This document shows, piece by piece, positions 1 to 12,896 of a DNA stretch of 64,000 bases; within the stretch, counting starts at the first letter, position 1; each line of letters opens with the position of its first letter. The notes below the pieces were generated by a model, which was not told the origin of the DNA, searched no databases, and was given only the letters and a program-made list of their open reading frames with translations. The stretch comes from Desulfofarcimen acetoxidans DSM 771. GTDB lineage: Bacteria > Bacillota > Desulfotomaculia > Desulfotomaculales > Desulfofarciminaceae. The position numbers and the translations under genes were made by a program. The stretch lies in NCBI RefSeq assembly GCF_000024205.1, contig NC_013216.1, positions 4,340,001 through 4,404,000 of the forward strand, given 5' to 3'.

Positions 1-590
1 CGGCTGATCATGGTAACAATCTCCGCCCTGGTAACCTTATCGGAGGGTGCGAATTTATTGCCCGGTTGACCAACCATAATACCGTTTTTTACAACCCCGG
101 CCACACTGCTTCTCAATGATTCCGGTATTTCTTCTTTGTCGGAAAAGGACATCTCCGCGGCATCCCCGGATAAATGCAGGGCATTGGCACACATTACCGC
201 AATCTCAACCCTGGTAGTCGGCGCGTCCTGTTTCAAATTTGCCATTTTCTCTTTATTGATTATAGATTTATCAGCGGCCATCGCGATGTACTCTTTGCCC
301 CAGGAAACTCCTTGCGGAAAGCTGTAACCCCCTTTTTTTAAATCCAGTGCTTTGGCCTGCTCCTCCAGTCCCATACTTTTTATGATTAAGGCCAGGGCTT
401 CCAAATGGCTAACCGAATTCTGCGGTTTAAAGGTACTGTCAGGATATCCCTCAACTATCCCCACAGCTGTACACTCACTGATTGACGGTAAGGCCCAGTG
501 ACTTTTAGCATCACTGAATTCTTTGGCGAAAGCCTGTGTCGGCAGCAGTATTAGCAGACTGGCAATCAATATTAAAATTACTTTACGCAC
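1..590 (-). CDS. SLH-domain secreted protein (partial, runs off left edge)
   Basis: Read from GTG at 590 the frame is open to the window edge (about 196 residues seen). It starts with a signal peptide (MRKVILILIASLLILL then TQAFA) and continues into three S-layer homology repeats, each with the pattern of an aromatic HWA/W-G-K core, a GIV/GIM-x-G turn and a terminal T/S-R-x-E motif (for example VTRAEIVTM). SLH repeats anchor exported proteins to pyruvylated secondary wall polymer. An AAGGGGG ribosome site lies 8 nt before the GTG; an overlapping ATG in another frame stops at once. The catalytic or structural part, if any, lies beyond the edge. Confidence 0.8.
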   Translation of the reverse strand, partial: MRKVILILIASLLILLPTQAFAKEFSDAKSHWALPSISECTAVGIVEGYPDSTFKPQNSVSHLEALALIIKSMGLEEQAKALDLKKGGYSFPQGVSWGKEYIAMAADKSIINKEKMANLKQDAPTTRVEIAVMCANALHLSGDAAEMSFSDKEEIPESLRSSVAGVVKNGIMVGQPGNKFAPSDKVTRAEIVTMIS

Positions 591-631
591 AACACCATCC
601 CCCTTTTTATACTCCTACTATAGGATAACAA

Positions 632-682
632 AAAAAAAGAGCAAATCCCAGCCATTTTATGGCATTTGCTCTTTTTTTATCA
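632..682 (-). terminator. Rho-independent terminator after the spoIIQ-like gene
   Basis: A stem of GAGCAAAT paired with ATTTGCTC, with further CCA/TGG pairing inside, is flanked by A-runs and T-runs on both sides, so it can work in both directions. It lies just after the stop of the M23 gene and just before the SLH gene, separating the two transcripts. Confidence 0.8.
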
Positions 683-700
683 GGTAATTTATAGCATTTT

Positions 701-1486
701 TTAGTTAAAATCAAAAAATGGCGTTGGATTGGTGATTTTTCCAGACAGCAGCAGGCTAAAATGCAGGTGTGTGTCCTTTAAATCACCTGTGCCGCTGCCA
801 ACAGTTCCGATTAAATCTCCGGGTTTAACTGACTGCCCTTTAACAACTTTTGCCTGGGACAGACAAGAATATCTCGTAGTATAATCGGTTCCTTGCTCAA
901 TTATGATGGTTACGCCAAAGTCGTCTTCTGTTATCGCCGCAACTGTTCCTTTAGCAGCGGCTTTTACCTGGCTGCCCGGTTTGGCGGCAAAATCCAAACC
1001 GTCATGGAATCGGTAGTCTTGATATAACTCTGAGTAACCTTCTCCATAGCCCGTAATTACAGCTCCTTCCACAGGTCTGGCCAGATTAGTCAGTATTACC
1101 TGCTCATTATTGATTTTGTTTGTCGTCCCTGCCGCCGCAACGGGCTGTTTTTCTTTGCTGTCTATATTTTCTTTATTCCGGCTATTTTCCGCGGTTGTTT
1201 GCTTTTCTTCACCTATTGGTCTCTCAAGAGTGGCTTTTTTATCACTTGATTGTATGGCATTATTCTCTTGCCTGTCTTTGCTGTCGTCTTCTATGACTGC
1301 CGTTAATGGCTGTTTGTTTGATTCTTCCGATACAACTACATTTATCAATCTGTTAATCTGCCACTGGGAGATTTGTCCGCTTATAGCCGGAATCATGACC
1401 ATAGCCAGCAGGATTACTGATATTGCCGCATAGATAAACCAGCCGCTAAGAAACATTTCTTTTAAATTATTGTTAAAAGGCCACAA
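701..1486 (-). CDS. spoIIQ: SpoIIQ-like M23 family peptidase-domain protein
   Basis: 261 residues: a short cytoplasmic N-terminus, one membrane segment at about 16-36, a Lys/Glu/Gln-rich linker to about residue 130, then an M23 (LytM) domain. The zinc residues look complete: H161 and D165 in the HDGLD motif and H240/H242 in HLH. Bacillus SpoIIQ has lost the first His, while many clostridial relatives keep it, so this copy may be an active endopeptidase. It sits directly downstream of spoIID, as expected for the engulfment machinery (SpoIIQ-SpoIIIAH channel, SpoIIDMP). The family call is firm; the SpoIIQ assignment rests on membrane topology and the spoIID/murA neighbourhood. Confidence 0.75.
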   Translation of the reverse strand: MWPFNNNLKEMFLSGWFIYAAISVILLAMVMIPAISGQISQWQINRLINVVVSEESNKQPLTAVIEDDSKDRQENNAIQSSDKKATLERPIGEEKQTTAENSRNKENIDSKEKQPVAAAGTTNKINNEQVILTNLARPVEGAVITGYGEGYSELYQDYRFHDGLDFAAKPGSQVKAAAKGTVAAITEDDFGVTIIIEQGTDYTTRYSCLSQAKVVKGQSVKPGDLIGTVGSGTGDLKDTHLHFSLLLSGKITNPTPFFDFN

Positions 1487-1540
1487 TATAGCTTCACCTC
1501 TTTGGGCTTATTGTGACCCTTTTATTTCCTTTTTATACAT

Positions 1541-2494
1541 TCAATTAGTCATTTTAACCAGCTTCACTCCGGTATAGTAATGAGTTAAAATTTCTCGATA
1601 GTTTTTGCCTTGCAGCGCAAATTCTCTGGCTCCATACTGACACATTCCAACACCATGTCCGTAACCGGTTGTTGTAATACTCAATTGACCGGCAGCTATT
1701 TCCCATGAGAATTTGGTTGAGCGCAGCTCCAGTTTATCTCTGACTGTTGTGGCCGGTATTTCTTTATCACCTATTCTAAGAACTTTAGGATAACCGGCTG
1801 CTGTTTTTTCCACTACCGCTATGAGGCTTCTTTCTGTTGAAACCGGCATTGTCTGAAGTTCCACTCCCAATCTTTTTCCCGCCTCGGACAGGGGTATATG
1901 AATTGTTCTTTCTGATTTGCTCTCATCGCCCGCGCAGGGCACCGCACGCAAATAAGGAATTTTGAATTTCCAAACATCCTCGGCGTTTTCCGTCCCTCCG
2001 CCACCGCATGAAGCGTGATAGGCCGGATCAATCAAAACATTATCATAGGTAATGACTACCTTATCCGTATCTCTGACAGCGGCTTTTAATTTGTAGTAGT
2101 AACGGTAGAAATCCACAGTCCCCCAGCGTTTTTTCATTTCTTCTTCGGAAATCCAGGCCTGGCCATGACGGTGATCATCACAAACATCAGCTCCGGGATG
2201 AGCAGGGTTTTCCACTCCCGCAACTGATATGCGCTTTAAAATATAAGTTCTCGCGGCAACAGCCTGAGCCTTTAAAGCTTCTTCCGGATATTCAGCCGGC
2301 ATTTCGGCCGCTACAACACCGATTAAATAATCTTCCAGTGATATTTCATGCACCTGGTCATCTTCGTGGCTATACAGGCGCACTAATGTGCCGGCGGATT
2401 TAATCTGTACCGGTGCCATTAGTGTAACCGCCATTGGTATGCCAATTAAGAGTGCGGCTATGAGGATTATTAGTGCGCATATTTTTCTTCTCAT
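1541..2494 (-). CDS. spoIID: Stage II sporulation protein D (lytic transglycosylase)
   Basis: An N-terminal membrane anchor (MRRKICALIILIAALLIG) is followed by a SpoIID domain with the typical LEDYLIGVVAAEMPAEYPEE stretch, the AQAVAARTY helix, HASCGGGT-like Cys-Gly-rich loop and the C-terminal GYGHGVGMCQYGA motif. SpoIID cleaves peptidoglycan during forespore engulfment, with the Glu of AAEMP catalytic in the family. I place the start at ATG 2494, which has GGTGA 6 nt upstream; GTG codons at 2503 and 2509 are in frame alternatives. It lies between murA and the spoIIQ-like gene, a common order in clostridia. Confidence 0.9.
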   Translation of the reverse strand: MRRKICALIILIAALLIGIPMAVTLMAPVQIKSAGTLVRLYSHEDDQVHEISLEDYLIGVVAAEMPAEYPEEALKAQAVAARTYILKRISVAGVENPAHPGADVCDDHRHGQAWISEEEMKKRWGTVDFYRYYYKLKAAVRDTDKVVITYDNVLIDPAYHASCGGGGTENAEDVWKFKIPYLRAVPCAGDESKSERTIHIPLSEAGKRLGVELQTMPVSTERSLIAVVEKTAAGYPKVLRIGDKEIPATTVRDKLELRSTKFSWEIAAGQLSITTTGYGHGVGMCQYGAREFALQGKNYREILTHYYTGVKLVKMTN

Positions 2495-2577
2495 TATAAT
2501 CACCGCCACTGAGGCAATAATCTCCGAGGTCCTTTAATAAATATATGCAGATGATTGAAATTTATTCCAATAACAGA

Positions 2578-3840
2578 TTATTCATCTACCCTTTTTATTG
2601 CCGCACCTAAATCCAAGAGTTTTTGAATCAGCCTGTCATAGCCTCTTTCTATATGATAAATATTATCTATTTCAGTTTCACCACGGGCAGCCAGACCGGC
2701 TATTACAAGTGCCGCGCCGGCACGTAAATCCGTTGCCTTCACCTGCGCTCCGGCCAGTTCCCTCACACCCTGCACTACCGCGGTGCGACCGCCTGTTTTA
2801 ATCCTTGCACCCATTCTTTTAAGCTCGGCTACATGCATAAACCTGTTTTCAAAAACAGTTTCCGTTAATATGCTGGTGCCTTTAGCTACCGTCATCAATG
2901 CCATTATTTGTGCCTGCATATCTGTCGGGAAGCCAGGGTAAGGCATTGTTTTTATATCTACCGCCCGCAAAGAGCAGGGACAGGTTACTTTTATGCTGCC
3001 TTCATTCTCTGTTAGCTTTACTCCGGCTTCCAGTAACTTGGCTATAACCGGCTTTAAATGATCAAAAATTATATTCTCAACGGTTATCTCACTGCCGGTC
3101 ACGGCAGCCGCCGCTAAGAAAGTACCTGCCTCGATCCGGTCAGGAATTATAACATGTGTTGTTCCACTTAATTTGTTGACGCCTTCTATGCGAATTACTT
3201 TTGTACCCGCGCCTTTTATTTTAGCGCCCATGCCATTAAGAAAATTTGCCAGATCCACTATTTCCGGTTCTTCGGCACAGTTTTCCAGAACAGTCCTTCC
3301 TTTGGCCAGTGTTGCCGCCATCATTATATTCTCAGTCGCCCCTACACTGGGAAAATCCAGGTAAATCTGAGCTCCATGGAGTTCTGCTGCTGTCGCGCGA
3401 ATATACCCGTGTTCACTGGTGATTTTTGCGCCAAGCGCCTTGAGACCTTTAAGATGCAGGTCTATTGGCCTGGCACCAATAGCACAGCCACCTGGCAGCG
3501 GGATTCTCGCCTCACCGGTTCTTGCCAGCAGCGGCCCGATAATTAAAAAGGAGGCTCTCATTCTTCTTACAAAATCATAGGGCGCTTCATTGCTTGCAAT
3601 ATTTGAAACCTGAATCTGCAGCGTTTTATCCTTTCGCACAGCTTTTGCACCCAGGCTTTCAATAACTGAGCAGATAGTATACACATCCGATAAATCCGGC
3701 ACTTCATGCAGCACACTGGTTTCACCGGTTAAAAGGGCAGCAGCAATTATCGGCAGCACTGCATTTTTGGCACCGCTAATTTTAACGGTACCGCTGAGCC
3801 GCCTGCCTCCCTGTACTATAAGTTTAGGCAATTTGAACAC
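2578..3840 (-). CDS. murA: UDP-N-acetylglucosamine 1-carboxyvinyltransferase
   Basis: 420 residues, full length for MurA, which transfers enolpyruvate from PEP to UDP-GlcNAc as the first committed step of peptidoglycan synthesis. Visible hallmarks are the N-terminal SGAKNA substrate loop (K25), the [14 protein letters not shown] segment with catalytic C119 (the fosfomycin target), and [15 protein letters not shown]. Cys rather than Asp at 119 predicts fosfomycin sensitivity. It lies upstream of spoIID and downstream of the atp operon terminator, so it probably has its own promoter between 3840 and 3925. Many Firmicutes carry two MurA copies, and this one is in the position typical of the atp-linked copy. 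Confidence 0.95.
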   Translation of the reverse strand: MFKLPKLIVQGGRRLSGTVKISGAKNAVLPIIAAALLTGETSVLHEVPDLSDVYTICSVIESLGAKAVRKDKTLQIQVSNIASNEAPYDFVRRMRASFLIIGPLLARTGEARIPLPGGCAIGARPIDLHLKGLKALGAKITSEHGYIRATAAELHGAQIYLDFPSVGATENIMMAATLAKGRTVLENCAEEPEIVDLANFLNGMGAKIKGAGTKVIRIEGVNKLSGTTHVIIPDRIEAGTFLAAAAVTGSEITVENIIFDHLKPVIAKLLEAGVKLTENEGSIKVTCPCSLRAVDIKTMPYPGFPTDMQAQIMALMTVAKGTSILTETVFENRFMHVAELKRMGARIKTGGRTAVVQGVRELAGAQVKATDLRAGAALVIAGLAARGETEIDNIYHIERGYDRLIQKLLDLGAAIKRVDE

Positions 3841-3925
3841 TCCTGTGTCACGTATAAATGGTTTTTGCCTAGTTTTACCATCATTTTACTGTATTATACA
3901 AAACTTTTTTGTTTTTAATCCAACG

Positions 3926-3957
3926 GCAAAAAAAAAACCGGCACAAAAGTGCCGGCT
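3926..3957 (-). terminator. Strong rho-independent terminator of the atp operon
   Basis: On the minus strand a CCGGCAC stem with a four-base TTTT loop is followed by a run of about ten T residues. It lies about 100 nt past the atpC stop and before murA. Confidence 0.9.
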
Positions 3958-4051
3958 GTTAAGAGACATGGTCAAGCCCTTAACATCCACATGCAAATTA
4001 ACGTAAGCTGTAGCAAGAATACCAATGTATATCAACATGACACTGTGCAGA

Positions 4052-4453
4052 TTAGTGCAACAGTCTTAAGCGGTTGATAGCTCTTTTCAAAGCCGCTTCC
4101 GCTCTTGCCACGTCAATATCTGAAGAAGATGAGGACAGACGCTGTTCAGCTCTCGCTTTAGCGGCTTCTGCTCTGCTCTTATCAATCTGATCAGCCCGCT
4201 CCGCGGCATCTGCAAGTATTACTACCCTGCTGTTTTTAACTTCAACAAAGCCGCTGCTGATGGCAATCTTAAACTCTTTGCCATCCTGCTGAACCCTTAC
4301 GATACCGGTTTTCAGGGCGCTGACCAGCGGGGTGTGCTCGGGCAAGAAACCAAGTTCACCGGCAACCCCGGGAACTACCACAAACCCAATGTCTTCGCTG
4401 AGCACTTTGCGCTCAGGAGTAACGATATCGAGTCTTTGTGTTTTTTCCGCCAT
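4052..4453 (-). CDS. atpC: ATP synthase epsilon subunit
   Basis: About 133 residues with the N-terminal beta-sandwich (LDIVTPERKVLSEDIGFVVVPG, GELGFLPEHTPLVSAL) and a C-terminal two-helix part rich in Ala/Arg/Glu. Epsilon is in the central stalk and can inhibit ATP hydrolysis through the C-terminal helices. The start ATG at 4453 is preceded by GAGGG and follows closely on the atpD stop; a GTG at 4462 is less well spaced. Last gene of the operon. Confidence 0.93.
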   Translation of the reverse strand: MAEKTQRLDIVTPERKVLSEDIGFVVVPGVAGELGFLPEHTPLVSALKTGIVRVQQDGKEFKIAISSGFVEVKNSRVVILADAAERADQIDKSRAEAAKARAEQRLSSSSSDIDVARAEAALKRAINRLRLLH

Positions 4454-4454
4454 A

Positions 4455-5879
<1,425 letters not shown>

Positions 5880-5935
5880 TTATTCTTCCGACCTCCTTGC
5901 CGTCAGATTTAAATACCATAACTATTTCATAATTT

Positions 5936-6787
5936 TTACTCCAATGCTGCAGACCCACCGACGATTTCAGCAATTTCCTTGGTAATCGCGGCCTGACGGG
6001 CACGGTTCAAAACAAGTGTCAACCTGTCAATCATATCTGCCGCGTTAGAGGTTGCCGAATCCATAGCAGTCATACGGGCTGCCTGCTCACCGGCCTTGGA
6101 CTCCAATAATGCACTGTAAATAGTGGTTTCGACGTATTTTGGCAGCAATTCATACAATACTGACTCAGCATTTGGCTCATAGATATACTCCACCGGCTTG
6201 GCCTCTTCTTTCTCCTGAGGCGGCTCAACAGGCAACAGTTTAATCATGGTGGGACGCTGGGTCATAACACTTACAAATTCGCTGAAGAACAAATAAACCA
6301 CATCAAATTCTGCAGAAGAATACTTATCAATAACAAACCTTGCAATATCCTGGGCTTGTGAAAACTTTATATTTTCACCTAAACCAACATACTGCTGGGC
6401 AATATTATAATTACGGCGACGGAAGAAATCTCTGGACTTTCTTCCCACAGCTACTAAAACCGGATCTTTAATGCTTTTTACCTCGTTAAATGCCATTTTT
6501 ATAACATTGGCATTAAAACCGCCACATAGACCTCTATCAGCAGTTACTACTATATAGGCTATATTTTTGGGCTCACGTACTTCCAACAGGGGGTGATTTA
6601 CACCGCCGGCGGACTTAGCTACACGGCCTAATACATCCTTTATCATCCGGGAAAAAGGTCTTGATGCAACAACAGCCTCCTGGGCCCGGCGGAGCTTGGC
6701 CGCGGCAACCATTTTCATAGCCTTAGTGATTTGTTGGGTATTCTTAACACTCTTAATACGCCGCCGCAGATCCTGTGCACTAGCCAT
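5936..6787 (-). CDS. atpG: ATP synthase gamma subunit
   Basis: 283 residues; the rotating shaft of F1. The N-terminal helix ([20 protein letters not shown]) and the C-terminal helix ending in [14 protein letters not shown] are the parts that form the coiled coil inside the alpha/beta ring, and the central [11 protein letters not shown] motif is typical. Start ATG at 6787 has a GGTGG-type site. Confidence 0.95.
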   Translation of the reverse strand: MASAQDLRRRIKSVKNTQQITKAMKMVAAAKLRRAQEAVVASRPFSRMIKDVLGRVAKSAGGVNHPLLEVREPKNIAYIVVTADRGLCGGFNANVIKMAFNEVKSIKDPVLVAVGRKSRDFFRRRNYNIAQQYVGLGENIKFSQAQDIARFVIDKYSSAEFDVVYLFFSEFVSVMTQRPTMIKLLPVEPPQEKEEAKPVEYIYEPNAESVLYELLPKYVETTIYSALLESKAGEQAARMTAMDSATSNAADMIDRLTLVLNRARQAAITKEIAEIVGGSAALE

Positions 6788-6823
6788 AATTTTTCACCAC
6801 CTTACAACGACTGCCAATGACTT

Positions 6824-8338
<1,515 letters not shown>

Positions 8339-8348
8339 TCACCCCTAT

Positions 8349-8897
8349 CTAGTTAACTTGGTTTTGAATGAGGCGATCTTTCAAGGTAGCCAAGCGGGTT
8401 TTAACACTGCCGTCAATAACCCTATCTCCAATACGGACAACCACGCCACCGATAAGGGACGGGTCAACTGCATATTCCGGCTGAACCTTTTTGCCAGCAA
8501 GCTTATCCAATACTTTGGCCAGGCTTTTCTGTTCTTTTTCGTTCATTTCAATTGCCGAGGTGACATGCACTTCTACAATATTACGATGCTGGTTGGCCAA
8601 AAGAACAAACGCGGCAACTATATCACCTAAAAATGATTCCCGACGACGATCTATTAAAAAGAAAAGAGAATTCTTGGCCACAGGAGAAATATAATCTGAG
8701 AAAATATTTCCTACCAAATCCTTTTTGTCTTTGGAGGTAACCTGCGGGTGATAAATGATTCTCTTAAGTTCAGGGTTGCTTTCAATAATCTCTAAGACAC
8801 CCTTTAAATCGCTTTCTAAACTGTCAAGCATATTGCCTTCCAGGGCAAGTTCAAACATGGCATGAGCATAACGTCTGGCCACAGCACCTCTTAGCAT
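8349..8897 (-). CDS. atpH: ATP synthase delta subunit
   Basis: 182 residues of the OSCP/delta family that joins the peripheral stalk to the top of F1. The N-terminal RRYAHAMFELA and the C-terminal DPSLIGGVVVRIGDRVIDGS motifs are recognisable. The start overlaps the atpF end by 7 nt, suggesting translational coupling. Confidence 0.93.
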   Translation of the reverse strand: MLRGAVARRYAHAMFELALEGNMLDSLESDLKGVLEIIESNPELKRIIYHPQVTSKDKKDLVGNIFSDYISPVAKNSLFFLIDRRRESFLGDIVAAFVLLANQHRNIVEVHVTSAIEMNEKEQKSLAKVLDKLAGKKVQPEYAVDPSLIGGVVVRIGDRVIDGSVKTRLATLKDRLIQNQVN

Positions 8898-9388
8898 GGC
8901 AGATCGCCTGCCTCTTTAATAAATTCCTGCACCATACTGTGCTGCAGATCCTCGGTAATCTTCTGGCTAACTACCTTACCTGCCACCAGAATAGCCAGTG
9001 ATGCCACTTGCTCCCTAAGCTCAGCCACGGCTTTTTCTTTTTCACGCTGAATTTCAGCGGTAGCGTTTTCCTTAATTCTTTCGGATTCGGCTTTAGCTGC
9101 GGCAATAATTTGATCTTTCTGAGCTTCCGCAGCTTTATTGGCATCAGCAATAATCTGCTGGGCGCCTTCTTTGGACCGCTGCATTTCAGCAAGATAAGAT
9201 GCTCTCAGTTCTTCGGCCTTTTTCCTCTCATCTTCAGCTGCGTTCACGGTATTTTCAATATGTTTTTGCCGCTGTTCAATCATGTTAATGAGCGGCTTCC
9301 ATGCAACAATGCGCAGAAAAATTAAAAGTATAATGAAGTTAAATATCTGAGCAAACAATGTTGCATTAATACCTAAAGCGTCTAGCAC
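8891..9388 (-). CDS. atpF: ATP synthase b subunit
   Basis: About 165 residues: an N-terminal membrane helix (FAQIFNFIILLIFLRIVAWKPL) and a long charged coiled coil that forms the peripheral stalk. I chose GTG at 9388, which has GGAGGGG upstream at good spacing; the TTG at 9409 would place the ribosome site inside the gene. Only one b-type gene is present, so the stalk is a homodimer. Confidence 0.92.
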   Translation of the reverse strand: MLDALGINATLFAQIFNFIILLIFLRIVAWKPLINMIEQRQKHIENTVNAAEDERKKAEELRASYLAEMQRSKEGAQQIIADANKAAEAQKDQIIAAAKAESERIKENATAEIQREKEKAVAELREQVASLAILVAGKVVSQKITEDLQHSMVQEFIKEAGDLPC

Positions 9389-9436
9389 AAGTTCCCCTCC
9401 TTCCGGCAACTAAGGCAATAGATTAAGAAGGCAGCA

Positions 9437-9451
9437 GCGGGCATAACCCGC
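9437..9451 (-). other. Stem-loop between atpE and atpF
   Basis: A GCGGG/CCCGC hairpin with a five-base loop lies in the roughly 125-nt gap between atpE and atpF. There is no T-run, so it is not a normal terminator. Such hairpins can protect the upstream atpE message and help raise c-subunit output; that role is inferred here. Confidence 0.4.
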
Positions 9452-9513
9452 CGTACCGACTTAATAGAACGGACGAGTAATACCATAAAAATTTCCTACC
9501 CTCACCCCACAAA

Positions 9514-9789
<276 letters not shown>

Positions 9790-9838
9790 TTAATTATAGA
9801 TAACTGTTTTGTTACCTAACATGGACATTAAAAATAAC

Positions 9839-10579
9839 TTAGTGATGTTCCGCTACAACCTGAGAAGTATAGGCTATAGTTAACATCGTGAAAATAAATG
9901 CTTGGATAAAACCAACAAATATACTAAATGCCAGCCATATTACAGATGGAATGAAGCCGCCAAAGAAAACTACCGAAGTAGGTATCAACCCCAGCAGTAC
10001 CGCAATCAAAACCTCACCGCCATATATGTTGCCGAATAGACGGAAGGCCAGAGTAGTGGGACGGGCCACTTCTTCTATTAAGTTTAAAGGTAAGAATAAA
10101 GGAAATGGCTTGATAAAATGCTTTAAGTGACCGGGGCCCTTGTACTTAAATCCCTGATACCAAAGCAAACAAAATACAAACAATGCCATGCCGATAGTGG
10201 TGTTCTTGTCGGCAGTTGATGAACTCATGGTAGGTATCAAACCTAAAAGGTTGGAGAATAAGAGGTAAATAAATATAGTACAAAGTAATGGCATTAAAGG
10301 CGCGGCCTTTCTAGCCCCAATATTATCAAAAGCTAAGCCTTTGATAAAGTCATAAAGCAATTCCACCACTGTTTGCAGTTTACCAGGTTTGCGCATACTC
10401 ATATTACGTGTGGCCATTAACAAAAAGACTGCTACCACAATCATGGTAATCCAGGTCATCACGAGGGTTTTCGGGTTATATTGAGTGTTATAACCCATTA
10501 AGTTAATATGCGGCAAATGATGTCCTAAAGGAAAACCCCAAAAATTTAGTTGCTCTTCCACCTGTTCCAAACTCATCAT
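9839..10579 (-). CDS. atpB: ATP synthase a subunit
   Basis: 246 residues, polytopic membrane stator with the half-channels. The conserved Arg is in the ARPTTLAFRLFGN segment, followed by the family-typical GGEVLIAVLLG and C-terminal FIQAFIFTMLTIAYTS helix. The start codon overlaps the atpI stop (ATGA), indicating coupling. Confidence 0.95.
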   Translation of the reverse strand: MMSLEQVEEQLNFWGFPLGHHLPHINLMGYNTQYNPKTLVMTWITMIVVAVFLLMATRNMSMRKPGKLQTVVELLYDFIKGLAFDNIGARKAAPLMPLLCTIFIYLLFSNLLGLIPTMSSSTADKNTTIGMALFVFCLLWYQGFKYKGPGHLKHFIKPFPLFLPLNLIEEVARPTTLAFRLFGNIYGGEVLIAVLLGLIPTSVVFFGGFIPSVIWLAFSIFVGFIQAFIFTMLTIAYTSQVVAEHH

Positions 10580-11037
10580 ACATTTTCACCCCCTTTTCGT
10601 CTTAATTTGGAATTTACTTGCATGGCTTGGCTTGCCATAGCTTGCTGAAAAGATTCTTTGAAGGAACTGACAGCCAGATCGAATATAGCAACCAGCGGCG
10701 GTATGAGCAGACCTGCTCCTATCCCGTGCAAATCTATCCAAGCTATATTCCTTACCGCAAACAACACTGCACAAATTGTTGTAAAGCGCATGGCCATACC
10801 CTTAAACATATACTTTTTAGCCCTGGGGGGAGAAAACTCTCCTATCCTGCCTAAACGCCTGTGCAGTGTAAATGCATTATACAGGCCTACGGCAAGACCA
10901 ATTAACAAACCCCATAAAAAAGGTGACCCGGAGGTCAAGACAATACCTGCTACCACTAACCCGGTAATTATGAGCGTAATTTTTCTGGTACGTGAAAACT
11001 GAGTAGTCAAATCAGGTATGGGTGCCGGGGTCAGCAT
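10576..11037 (-). CDS. atpI: ATP synthase subunit I-like membrane protein
   Basis: 153 residues with four predicted membrane segments (for example ITLIITGLVVAGIVLT and PFLWGLLIGLAVGLYNAF). It lies immediately before atpB and overlaps it. AtpI-family proteins help assemble the c-ring. Assignment is by position, size and topology, because the family is poorly conserved in sequence. Confidence 0.8.
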   Translation of the reverse strand: MLTPAPIPDLTTQFSRTRKITLIITGLVVAGIVLTSGSPFLWGLLIGLAVGLYNAFTLHRRLGRIGEFSPPRAKKYMFKGMAMRFTTICAVLFAVRNIAWIDLHGIGAGLLIPPLVAIFDLAVSSFKESFQQAMASQAMQVNSKLRRKGGENV

Positions 11038-11041
11038 AAAC

Positions 11042-11269
11042 TCACTCCTTATCTTTGAAAAACCTCTCCAGGGTCTGCACTATACCCAATATGCCCAGTG
11101 CCACCCCCAGGAGCACACCTGTTACCATAATCCAGGGCTCTGTCCCGAAGTGACGATCCAAATAACGTCCCCCAAGAAAACCCAGCGTAACAGTCGCCGC
11201 AATCTCCATACTGATAGTTGATGTAAGCGCCAGGGCCTGCAAGCCTTTGCCTTTACCTTCCTTGGCCAT
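11042..11269 (-). CDS. atpZ: AtpZ/AtpI-family small protein
   Basis: 75 residues with two membrane segments. The pattern GGRYLDRHFGTEPWIMVTGV followed by GLALGI-like GVALGILGIVQ is typical of the small gene-1 protein of F-ATPase operons, proposed to handle Mg or Ca or to assist rotor assembly. The start ATG 11269 is preceded by GAGGTTGG. First gene of the operon. Confidence 0.75.
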   Translation of the reverse strand: MAKEGKGKGLQALALTSTISMEIAATVTLGFLGGRYLDRHFGTEPWIMVTGVLLGVALGILGIVQTLERFFKDKE

Positions 11270-11299
11270 GGCTACCAACCTCAAGCAAGTGTATACCAT

Positions 11300-11655
11300 A
11301 ATTTACACTCAAAAACATGCCATAAACGGACATACACCCACCTACCTTTGCTGTATCTTATATGTTCTACACAAATGAGGACATTTCCTTCTTGCAGCAA
11401 ACGACTTTTTTTGTGTATTCTTAAAAAACACCTTTCTCATTTGCTGGATTTATGTCATTTTTCTAAACTAATCAACTTTTTATTGATTAATTCTGCTTAT
11501 TGCTAAGAAAAATATTTATAATTAGGCCATATATTCTGAAAATTTGAAAGTCCTCTGCTCAACAAACCAAACGGCATGTTGCCTCAAATAAAATCTTTTC
11601 AACATCATACAAAGAAGGAGAGTTTCAAATATTCTCTCTCCTCGAAATTTTTTCT
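11300..11655. promoter_or_regulatory. Gap upstream of the atp operon and downstream of wecB
   Basis: AT-rich 356-nt gap with no credible gene. The atp promoter should lie here, reading leftward; a TATAAG-like -10 is visible near 11355-11362 on the minus strand but I cannot pair it confidently with a -35. The right part holds the wecB terminator. Confidence 0.4.
11616..11642 (-). terminator. Terminator of wecB
   Basis: On the minus strand a GGAGAG/CTCTCC stem is followed by TTCTTTG, about 15-40 nt past the wecB stop codon. The T-run is interrupted, so strength is uncertain. Confidence 0.55.
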
Positions 11656-12810
11656 TTAGGCCGGAATAAATTTTTTCGGTGGTTTATCGGTCAGACCGTA
11701 TTTAAATTTTATCGCCTGCACGATTCTTTCAGCAGCCAAACCATCACCGTAAGGGTTTACGGCATTAGCCATTTTATAATATAAATTTTGATTATCCAGT
11801 AAATTTGCGGTCATATCAACCAATTTCCCTCTGTCACAACCGATCAAACATACGGTTCCGGCATCCAAGGCTTCCGGCCGTTCCGTGGTATCTCGCAAAA
11901 CCAATACCGGTTTACCCAGAGAAGGTGCTTCTTCCTGCATACCGCCTGAATCTGTCAGCACCAGGCAGCAGCGATTCATTAAATTGACGAAGGGTTCATA
12001 ATCTAACGGTTCTATCAGGTGGATTTGCGGGTTGTTGCCCAACTCTTCCTGCACCGGCCCGCGAACGGCGGGATTCATGTGTACAGGGAAAACCACTTCC
12101 ACATCCGGATAGTTCTCTGCAATTTGTCGAATGCCGCGATAGACTTCTCTCAGGGGTTCACCCAGATTTTCTCTCCTGTGTGTGGTGACCAGAATGACTC
12201 TTTTTTGCTCATAGGCTATACCGCTTAAAATACTGTTTTGACTGAAGACATACCCGTCCTTGACAGTGGCCCGCAGCGCGTCAATAACGGTATTGCCTGT
12301 AACAAATATTTTCTCTTCCGGCACCCCCTCGCGTGTTAAATTAGCGGCAGACGCCGCGGTAGGGGCAAAATGCATGTCTGCTAAGACTCCGGTCAAATGC
12401 CTGTTCATTTCTTCCGGAAAAGGCGAGTACTTATTTCCGGTACGCAGCCCGGCCTCCACATGCCCCACTGAAATTTGCAAATAATAGGCCGCCAAGGCAC
12501 CGGCAAAAGTTGTGGTGGTATCCCCGTGCACCAGCACTAAGTCCGGCTTTTCTGTCTCCAGTATTTTTCCCAGGCCGTCCAGAGCACGCCTGGTAATGTC
12601 AAATAAGTTCTGTCCCTGCCGCATAATGTTCAGATCATGCTCGGGATAAATAGAAAACAGCTCCAGGACCTGGTCCAGCATCTGCCTGTGCTGAGCGGTG
12701 ACAATTACTTTGCTGTCGATTTGATCTGCCAATTTATTAAGTTCCTTGACTACCGGGGCCATTTTTATAGCCTCCGGCCTGGTTCCAAATATTGTAATTA
12801 TTTTCAGCAT
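11656..12810 (-). CDS. wecB: UDP-N-acetylglucosamine 2-epimerase (non-hydrolysing)
   Basis: 384 residues. It interconverts UDP-GlcNAc and UDP-ManNAc for wall polymer synthesis; ManNAc is a precursor of teichoic acid linkage units and of SLH-binding wall polymers. Hallmarks are FGTRPEAIKMAP at the N-terminus, VHGDTTTTFAGALAAYY, GHVEAGLRTGNKYSPFPEEMNR, and LTDSGGMQEEAPSLGKPVLVLRDTTERPE split over the C-terminal domain. Start ATG 12810 has AAGGGG upstream. In the same organism an SLH protein is encoded nearby, consistent with a need for such polymers. Confidence 0.93.
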   Translation of the reverse strand: MLKIITIFGTRPEAIKMAPVVKELNKLADQIDSKVIVTAQHRQMLDQVLELFSIYPEHDLNIMRQGQNLFDITRRALDGLGKILETEKPDLVLVHGDTTTTFAGALAAYYLQISVGHVEAGLRTGNKYSPFPEEMNRHLTGVLADMHFAPTAASAANLTREGVPEEKIFVTGNTVIDALRATVKDGYVFSQNSILSGIAYEQKRVILVTTHRRENLGEPLREVYRGIRQIAENYPDVEVVFPVHMNPAVRGPVQEELGNNPQIHLIEPLDYEPFVNLMNRCCLVLTDSGGMQEEAPSLGKPVLVLRDTTERPEALDAGTVCLIGCDRGKLVDMTANLLDNQNLYYKMANAVNPYGDGLAAERIVQAIKFKYGLTDKPPKKFIPA

Positions 12811-12896
12811 ATGAATCCCCTTGCAGCAAAATAATAAATCGTTCTTATTAACTTATATGTAATTCCGGCCAAGTTATAACTCCCAAAACATTGTAT